From NCBI RefSeq assembly GCF_003583405.1, contig NZ_QXEC01000009.1, positions 146,668-210,667 on the forward strand: DNA of 64,000 bases. Reading direction: 5' to 3'. A program made the translations under genes and the position numbers. Below, one piece after another: positions 58,906 through 64,000 of this stretch (positions within the stretch are counted from its first letter, which is position 1; each line of letters begins with the position of its first letter). The stretch comes from Micromonospora radicis. GTDB taxonomy: Bacteria > Actinomycetota > Actinomycetes > Mycobacteriales > Micromonosporaceae. The notes under the pieces are model-generated. The model did not search any database. It saw nothing but the letters and a program-made list of their open reading frames with translations, and had not been told where the DNA came from.

Positions 58906-58937
58906 CTGCGCGATCACTCGGTGGCCGCGCAGAGGTA

Positions 58938-58966
58938 AGAGTACACGGCCCCACCGTGCTGGTGAA
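58938..58966 (-). promoter_or_regulatory. promoter of tRNA-Thr/tRNA-Met/rpmG/hadAB unit
   Basis: TTCACC (58961-58966), 17-base spacer, TACTCT (58938-58943) on the minus strand. The -10 is the same as at rpsL. Transcription from about 58931 would place the tRNA-Thr 5' end some 25 bases downstream. Confidence 0.7.
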
Positions 58967-58997
58967 ATCGGATCCCCGGTGACGGTGTACGCGCAGC

Positions 58998-61523
58998 TCA
59001 GGGCACCGCGCGCAGGCGCGGAAGCTCGCTGTTGGAGATCGAATCCGAGTCGACCTGGGCGCCGAACCATGCCTCCAGTCGCTCGTACGGCAGCGGGCGA
59101 CTGAACAGGTACCCCTGCCCGATCTCGCAGCCGATGTCCTGCAGCAGCTCCAGGGTCAGCTCGCTCTCCACCCCCTCCGCCACCACGGTCAGGCCGAACT
59201 GCTGGGAGAGGGTGACCACGGCGTTGACGATCGCCAGATCCCCCGGATCGGTCGCCATCCCCTGCACGAACGAACGGTCCACCTTGACCTCGTGCACCGG
59301 CAGCCGGCGCAGGTGGGCCAGCGAGGAACTACCGGTACCGAAGTCGTCCACCGACAGCCGTACGCCCAGATCCCGCAGCCGGCGCAGGGTCGGGATCAGC
59401 CGATCCGTACCGTCCAACACCCCGGCCTCGGTGACCTCCAGGGTCAACAGCTGCGGCGGGACGCCGTACTCGTCGAGCAGCTCGCGGACCCGCTCGGGAA
59501 ACCGCGGGTCGATGAGCGTACGCGCGGCGAGGTTGACCGCGACGGCGAGCGACTGGCCGCCGAGCGCCCAGTCCCGGCTGTGCCGCAGCCCCTCCCGGAG
59601 CACGAACTCGGTGAGCCGGCCGAGTTGACCGGTGTGCTCGGCGACCGCGACGAAGTCCTCCGGGGCGACCGTGCCGTGGGTCGGGTGCTCCCAGCGGGCC
59701 AGGCACTCCACCCCGACCAGCCGACGCTCCCGCAGCGTCACCTTGGGCTGGTAGTAGATCTCCAACTCGCCGTTGTCGAGGGCGGTACGCAGGTCGCTGG
59801 CGAGGCCCAACCGGCGCAGTGACCGGGACTCCAGCGCCGGGCTGTACAGCTGCACGCTGCCCGGTACCGACTTCGCCGCCGTCGCCGCCATGTCCACCCG
59901 TTGCAGCAGGGTGGCCGGGTCGCTGCCGTGATCCGGTTGTACGACCACACCGACCGCGGTGTCCACGTCCAGGGTCAGCTCGTCGAAGACCATCTCGTCG
60001 CGGATCTGCTCCCGCAGCTGGCCGGCGAGTTCGACCGCCGCGTCGACGCTCTCCAGCCGCAGGGTCACCAGGAACTCGTCCCCGCCGGTCCGGCCGACCA
60101 GCGCGGCCGACGGCACGCAGCGGCGCAGCCGGTCGGCCACCTCCACCAGGACCTTGTCCCCCGCGGCGTGGCCGAGTGACTCGTTGACCTGACGCAGCCG
60201 GTCGACGTCGAAGAGCAGCAGCGCGACGACCTCGCCCGGAGCCCGGATCCGGACCGCCTCGGCCAACGCACCGAGGACCCGACGGCGGTTCGGCAGCTTG
60301 GTGAGCCCGTCGTGGTACGCGTCGTGCCGCAGCCGGTCAACCAGGCGGGTGTTCTCCAACGCCACCGCGGCGTGGGCCGCGACCGTCTCGAGAATCGGCA
60401 CGTCCGCCGGGGCGAAGTGCCCCACGTCGCTGAGCCGGTTCACCACCTCGATCGTCCCGATCACCACCTGGCCGGAACGCAGCGGTACGGCGATCACGTC
60501 CTTGAGCTGCTGACGGGTCAGCTCCCGGCGCAACTCCGGATCACCGCCGAGCAGCCGTCCCACGGCCAGCGTCTGGCCGGTCTCCACGGTGCGCTGGCGG
60601 ACCGCCGCGGGCGTCTGCGCCACGTCGAGCAGGCCGCGGTCGTCCAGCCGGGCGGTGAGCAGCACCTCCGGGTGGCGGCCCTGGGCCGGCAGCCACAGGG
60701 TGGCGTACTCCGCCTGCATCAGGGCCCGGATCCGGCCCAGCAGCACGTCGGCGAGATTCCCCTCCGCACCGGCACTGGCCATCGCGCGGGTCAGCTCGTA
60801 CATGTCACCCAGGGTGCGGTGCTGGCGGAGGAACCGCGAGTACGACCGGTAGAGCAGCGAGCCCGCGACGGTGATCACGGCGAGCAGCAGGATCGACCAG
60901 AGCGTGCTGGCCAGCGTGATCAGAATGAGCAGGCCGACCACCACGTTGAGCGCCAGCGTGAACAGGAGCTGGACAGCCGTACTCGTGGTCTCCCGGAAGC
61001 CCTGCCAACCCTGCAACAACGTGATCACGCCGACCACCGCGGCCAGACTGATCAGACTGTTCGCGGTGATCGCGGCGAACAGCACCGCCCAGGTGCCGGG
61101 GCCCACCCCGTCGAACGGGAGCGCCACCGCCACGACCAGGCCCGCGACCGAGACGCCGGCGGCGTCCCGCGCCACGTTGAACCAGAGCTTCGGTGGCGGA
61201 TACCGGCGGTACGCCTGCGTGATGATCGCCGCAACGGTGGCGATGATCACGACCAGCAGTGGGCTGAGGCTGTAGAACGCGAGAACCAGTGGTATCTCGG
61301 TGAGGGTGACGACCGCGGCCTGCCGCCGGACGACGAAGCTCAGGGTCGGGATGCCCGCCACGATCATCACGACCAGCAGGAGCCCCGCCAGGAACAGATC
61401 ACGCTGATCCACCTCGGCGGCGAAGGCCAGGACAACGGTGCTGGCCACGGCCAACGCCGCGAGGGGTGCGGTGATCATCCAAGCGGTTGCGATCGGGCGC
61501 CGTGGTGCCTCTCTAGCCGGCAC
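58998..61523 (-). CDS. membrane GAF-GGDEF-EAL cyclic-di-GMP enzyme
   Basis: 841 residues. Residues 10-225 carry about eight hydrophobic helices (MASE/7TM-like sensor), then a GAF domain (about 240-395), a GGDEF domain (motif TGGDEF near 490) and an EAL domain (580-825). The GGDEF active site is intact, but the inhibitory RxxD site upstream is not (VPSA). In the EAL domain the signature reads ECLARW, with VNLAART, LEVTEAG, SVDDFGTGSSSL, KVDRSFV, AEGVES and GQGYLFSRP conserved, so phosphodiesterase activity is possible. GTG at 61523 preceded by GAGGGGG. It follows the small secreted peptide gene by 38 bases. Confidence 0.93.
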   Translation of the reverse strand: MPAREAPRRPIATAWMITAPLAALAVASTVVLAFAAEVDQRDLFLAGLLLVVMIVAGIPTLSFVVRRQAAVVTLTEIPLVLAFYSLSPLLVVIIATVAAIITQAYRRYPPPKLWFNVARDAAGVSVAGLVVAVALPFDGVGPGTWAVLFAAITANSLISLAAVVGVITLLQGWQGFRETTSTAVQLLFTLALNVVVGLLILITLASTLWSILLLAVITVAGSLLYRSYSRFLRQHRTLGDMYELTRAMASAGAEGNLADVLLGRIRALMQAEYATLWLPAQGRHPEVLLTARLDDRGLLDVAQTPAAVRQRTVETGQTLAVGRLLGGDPELRRELTRQQLKDVIAVPLRSGQVVIGTIEVVNRLSDVGHFAPADVPILETVAAHAAVALENTRLVDRLRHDAYHDGLTKLPNRRRVLGALAEAVRIRAPGEVVALLLFDVDRLRQVNESLGHAAGDKVLVEVADRLRRCVPSAALVGRTGGDEFLVTLRLESVDAAVELAGQLREQIRDEMVFDELTLDVDTAVGVVVQPDHGSDPATLLQRVDMAATAAKSVPGSVQLYSPALESRSLRRLGLASDLRTALDNGELEIYYQPKVTLRERRLVGVECLARWEHPTHGTVAPEDFVAVAEHTGQLGRLTEFVLREGLRHSRDWALGGQSLAVAVNLAARTLIDPRFPERVRELLDEYGVPPQLLTLEVTEAGVLDGTDRLIPTLRRLRDLGVRLSVDDFGTGSSSLAHLRRLPVHEVKVDRSFVQGMATDPGDLAIVNAVVTLSQQFGLTVVAEGVESELTLELLQDIGCEIGQGYLFSRPLPYERLEAWFGAQVDSDSISNSELPRLRAVP

Positions 61524-61561
61524 GCAAGAGCCCCCTCACCGCTTCGCCGAATGCCTCCGGG

Positions 61562-61759
61562 TCAGCGTGCGTCAGTGACGACCACAGCGTCCGGAGCGGG
61601 AGCGCCCCACTCCAGGCCGTTGGCCGAGAGCGGGGTGGTGTCCCACCCGAAACTGGCGAGTTGCACGTCACCGAATCCAACCGCGGCGAAGCCTGCCGCG
61701 GCGAGCATGGCGGTTGCCGCGATCGCGGCGAGCACACGACCACTCCTTCGAAGTGACAT
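61562..61759 (-). CDS. small secreted peptide upstream of the GGDEF-EAL gene
   Basis: 65 residues. MSLRRSGRVLAAIAATAMLA is a typical signal peptide with a hydrophobic core; the mature part would be about 35-40 residues (VQLASFGWDTTPLSANGLEW then a short tail ending VVVTDAR). ATG at 61759 with AGGAG nine bases upstream. Same strand and close spacing suggest co-transcription with the cyclic-di-GMP enzyme. No family recognised. Confidence 0.65.
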   Translation of the reverse strand: MSLRRSGRVLAAIAATAMLAAAGFAAVGFGDVQLASFGWDTTPLSANGLEWGAPAPDAVVVTDAR

Positions 61760-62346
61760 CGGGAGCACTCCTGCCTTCGGGGGTGTAGCGACGGGTACGC
61801 CGATCGTGCCACAGCCCGAGCAGCCGGAAAAGCGGGCGAACGGGCATCCCGCGCCCCCGTACGTGCGACCTGCCGACGTAGACCGATCGCAGCCCCGATC
61901 ACACCCCCGCCGCACCTCGGAAGATGCTCGAAACGACAAGACATGCAATCCGCCAGTATCGGCTGGAAGCCCCCGAATGACCGGCCATCCGCATGCCCGC
62001 ACCACCACTCTCGCCGCTGCCCGCTTCCGGGTCAACGGTCGGACACACACCAGACTGGCAGACATGCGACACGCAGGGTGACAGCGAAGATCCCGGACAA
62101 CCCGGGCCACCGGTACAGATCATGTAGCGGGGCTCGGTGGGAATGCCCACTCGAAGGTTGCCCTGACCCACCACTCGGGGAGGAAGTCGCGGAGCCGAGC
62201 TGATCACCCTCGACCACGCCCACGAGTACGTGGACGGCGGCCACGACGGGAAACCCGCACCACGTTCGCATGCGTCGGCCTGGATCGGATCAATGCAGCC
62301 CACAGCTGGCCGTACCCGCAGGCTGGAACGGCTCAGATCAGCTCGA
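61760..62346. other. intergenic region without recognised gene
   Basis: About 590 bases. Open frames on both strands have no family-like motifs and no ribosome binding sites. The part next to 61759 should contain the promoter of the peptide/GGDEF-EAL unit. Confidence 0.5.
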
Positions 62347-62394
62347 CGAGAACGGCCCCCGATCAGCATCTCTGCTGGTCAGGGGCCGTTCTCG
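62347..62394. terminator. long hairpin beside the tRNA fragment
   Basis: Twenty-two-base stem (62347-62368 with 62373-62394; one mismatch, one G-T) and a TCTC loop. It lies five bases beyond the CCA end of the tRNA-Tyr fragment and could have been the terminator of the original tRNA gene. Confidence 0.65.
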
Positions 62395-62398
62395 CACC

Positions 62399-62450
62399 TG
62401 GTGACGGGTAGAGGATTCGAACCTCTGTAGCTTTCGCGACGGATTTACAG
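62399..62450 (-). other. tRNA-Tyr 3' half, probable attachment-site scar
   Basis: On the minus strand the sequence runs CTGTAAA (Tyr anticodon loop), 3' anticodon stem TCCGT, a long variable arm, T arm AGAGGTTCGAATCCTCT, acceptor strand ACCCGTC, discriminator A and an encoded CCA. The expected 5' half (acceptor GACGGGT, D arm, ACGGA stem) is absent upstream; sequence identity stops at the anticodon loop. This is the usual form of the att site left at the far end of an element that integrated into a tRNA gene. Confidence 0.7.
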
Positions 62451-62600
62451 GGCGTCCACGATCTTGCCTCCGGCAATGCTTATGACCTGGCCCTCACCTG
62501 CTCCGAGCTGGTGCCGGACGACCAGCCGCCCACCATCCGCCCACGCCCATGGGCTTTTCTCCGCCAGCCGCCCTCTCGGCGCCAGTCCACGTTCCGGCAC
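62445..62600 (-). CDS. possible short gene ending inside the att core
   Basis: 51 codons from GTG 62600: VPERGLAPRGRLAEKSPWAW and on to GQVISIAGGKIVDAL; the stop TAA is formed by the GTAA of the tRNA anticodon loop. The residue pattern looks protein-like, but no ribosome binding site better than GGCGG is seen. It begins 17 bases after the fic stop and could be coupled to it. Unknown function. Confidence 0.3.
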   Translation of the reverse strand: MPERGLAPRGRLAEKSPWAWADGGRLVVRHQLGAGEGQVISIAGGKIVDAL

Positions 62601-62617
62601 CGCTGAAGACCGCCAAG

Positions 62618-63829
62618 CTATCGAGCATCGATGATCCGCAGTACGTCCTTCGCAGCAAACACGCGAGCATAACGTCTTCCAGTCCGCTCCTGCAGGATCC
62701 CCAGGCCCGCTAGTCGACGGATGGCGGTGTTAACAGCTGGATAGGAGACGCTGTACATCTGGGAGGCAGTCGTCGGCGTGATCATCGGGTAGCCGATCAA
62801 ATCTTCCACGATCCGGGCCGCCACTCCACGTACGTTCGCCTCTCTGAGGCGCTCAAGCGCATGCTCCTTCCAGTCGAGAAGAGCATCGATGCGCTCAACG
62901 GCTAGGACAGCCTGCGCTCGCACTGCTTCGGAGAAGAACCGGATCCATGGATCGAACCTGCCGGTCATGCTGATTTGCAGCAGATGGTCCTGATACTCCC
63001 GCCTTCGCACCTCAAGCCAGGGCGAAAGGTTCAGAACGGGTACTCGCAGCTCACCTTCCGTGGCGAGCTGAAGCACGCAGACTAACCGCCCAAGTCGCCC
63101 ATTGCCATCATTGAACGGATGTAACGTCTCAAACTGGTAGTGCCCAAGCGCCATCTTCACAATCAACGGGAAGTCGTCCTTGGCGTTGATCCAGGCCTCC
63201 CACGCCTCGAAGCCCGCTGTCAACTGATCCCCGGGCGGCGGGGGCACAAAGCGGGCATCCTTGACCCGGCCGGCACTAAGACCGATGAAGACCTGGATGC
63301 TCCTGACGTTGCCAGCGTCGGCCGTGTCGCCGCGAGTCCCCTTAACGAGAACCTTCTGGAACTGCCGGAGCATGCCGATGGTGATTGGCCGCTCTTTGAT
63401 CCACTCATACGCCATCTCAGCGGCACGGACGTAGTTCACGACCTCGGCGACTGGCGCGGAGACCTCTCCTGCCTCCAGGAAGTCAGCCTCAAGCACGTCA
63501 TCCAGGGCAGCGTACGTACCCTCAAGGGCAGAGGTGCTGACAGCCTCGCGCCGGATCGCTGGCCGCGCCAAGAGCATGGGGTTCGGAAGTCGGATCGCCG
63601 CCTGATCGAGCCTCGCGACCGCAGCCGTCGCCACAGTCAAGCCCCGAAACGTCTCCTGCTCCAGGTCAACCCTGCTAGGCAAGGGGTGCGGCAGGAACGC
63701 CTTATGATCGTAAGGTTCGTCGTACCGAGCGTCGTGGCCACTGATCGGCACCAGGGCGCCAGCTGGCGACGAAGCGAACGCCGCAAGATCCACAGATTGT
63801 AAGCCGTTCTCTGAAAACTTTAATTTCAA
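62618..63829 (-). CDS. Fic-family protein with C-terminal winged helix
   Basis: 403 residues. Fic enzymes transfer AMP (or other groups) from nucleotides to target hydroxyls. The core motif HPFNDGNGRLGR is complete, with the flap region before it. An inhibitory helix motif T-x3-E-G (STSALEG) lies in the N-terminal half, class II type. The C-terminal 70 residues form a winged-helix segment (MITPTTASQMYSVSYPAVNT, GILQERTGRRYARV). Codon use is visibly less GC-rich than the neighbours, consistent with transfer. The TTG at 63829 is uncertain; GTG 63793 is an alternative. It lies on the element side of the tRNA scar. Confidence 0.88.
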   Translation of the reverse strand: MKLKFSENGLQSVDLAAFASSPAGALVPISGHDARYDEPYDHKAFLPHPLPSRVDLEQETFRGLTVATAAVARLDQAAIRLPNPMLLARPAIRREAVSTSALEGTYAALDDVLEADFLEAGEVSAPVAEVVNYVRAAEMAYEWIKERPITIGMLRQFQKVLVKGTRGDTADAGNVRSIQVFIGLSAGRVKDARFVPPPPGDQLTAGFEAWEAWINAKDDFPLIVKMALGHYQFETLHPFNDGNGRLGRLVCVLQLATEGELRVPVLNLSPWLEVRRREYQDHLLQISMTGRFDPWIRFFSEAVRAQAVLAVERIDALLDWKEHALERLREANVRGVAARIVEDLIGYPMITPTTASQMYSVSYPAVNTAIRRLAGLGILQERTGRRYARVFAAKDVLRIIDAR

Positions 63830-63844
63830 CCCTGTAATTCAAAG
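63818..63844 (-). promoter_or_regulatory. inverted repeat over the fic start
   Basis: Imperfect inverted repeat (CTTTAATTT with AATTCAAAG) around ACCCTG, covering the TTG start. On the minus strand it contains GGGTTGAAATTAAAG, similar to a segment of the upstream palindrome. Confidence 0.4.
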
Positions 63845-63871
63845 TCTAGCCCCACCACCCGAGGCGGATCT

Positions 63872-63900
63872 AAAGTATCCCGCCAAAAACTTACATTTGA
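63872..63900 (-). promoter_or_regulatory. candidate fic promoter
   Basis: TACTTT (63872-63877) with a 17-base spacer to TCAAAT (63895-63900) on the minus strand; the -35 is poor and is overlapped by the palindrome at 63900-63911. Transcription would start about 36 bases before the TTG. Confidence 0.3.
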
Positions 63901-63915
63901 AACCCGGGTTTGTAA
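63891..63915 (-). promoter_or_regulatory. operator-like palindrome upstream of fic
   Basis: Contains the perfect 12-base palindrome AAACCCGGGTTT (63900-63911), flanked by TTACA and TGTAA arms. Minus-strand segment GGGTTTCAAATGTAAG resembles GGGTTGAAATTAAAG at the start codon about 70 bases downstream. The 63916-64000 remainder shows nothing recognisable. Confidence 0.45.
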
Positions 63916-64000
63916 CTACGGAGCGCTAGCACACGGCTCGCCATCGCGCAGGCTTGGCTACTCTACGTGTCCGCTACCGAACCGCCTCGAAGGCACACCT

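Noticed and set aside
60312..62081. 589-codon plus-strand frame
   Set aside because: Antisense to the GGDEF-EAL gene; no family features.
61899..62369. 156-codon minus-strand frame in the gap before the tRNA scar
   Set aside because: No recognisable motif, no ribosome binding site, and composition not distinct from the complementary frames.

Overview
The window comes from the chromosome of a high-GC actinobacterium, most probably a member of the Micromonosporaceae (Micromonospora/Salinispora type). This rests on the very GC-rich codon use, frequent GTG/TTG starts, the actinobacterial order rpmG-hadAB-tRNA(Trp)-secE-nusG-rplKA-rplJL-rpoBC-rpsLG-fusA-tuf-S10-spc-alpha-truA, an RpoB N-terminus beginning at a TTG codon, and a large secreted ThuA/PQQ-sugar-dehydrogenase/PKD protein. 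No mobile enzymes, CRISPR arrays or biosynthetic clusters were seen.

Layout. 1-1346 is the 3' end of a Pro/Ala-rich gene. 7356-1383 (minus) is a compact seven-gene thiamine operon under a TPP riboswitch: thiE, thiO, thiS, thiG, a second divergent thiE-like gene, thiD and thiC. Most of its genes overlap or nearly touch. 7390-14222 (plus) holds a promoter region with a LacI-type operator, a 1947-residue modular secreted protein and a small membrane-anchored YtkA/FixH-like protein. 14304-17685 (minus) carries an aldo/keto reductase, an ABC-F ATPase and a small-subunit-type rRNA methyltransferase. 17805-18968 (plus) is a membrane-anchored repeat protein.

19093-58966 is almost entirely the translation/transcription superlocus, all on the minus strand: truA, alpha operon, map/adk/secY, spc operon, S10 operon, str operon, rpoBC, rplJL, rplKA, nusG/secE, three tRNAs (Trp, Met, Thr), rpmG and hadAB. 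Recognisable sigma-A-type promoters precede rpsL, rpoB and tRNA(Thr). The rpsL and rpsJ leaders share an identical 20-nt element. Long GC hairpins mark the ends of several units, including rpoB/rpoC and rplL/rpoB. Between rplA and rplJ lies the decayed remnant of an ABC transporter.

58998-61759 (minus) is a GGDEF-EAL cyclic-di-GMP enzyme preceded by a tiny secreted-peptide gene. From 62399 the character changes: a tRNA(Tyr) 3' half with CCA but no 5' half looks like the attachment-site scar of an integrated element. That element would extend to the right beyond the window, and it contains a short gene whose stop codon lies inside the att core and a Fic-family AMP-transferase-like gene with operator-like inverted repeats over its promoter and start. 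This junction and the shared ribosomal leader element are the most interesting leads.
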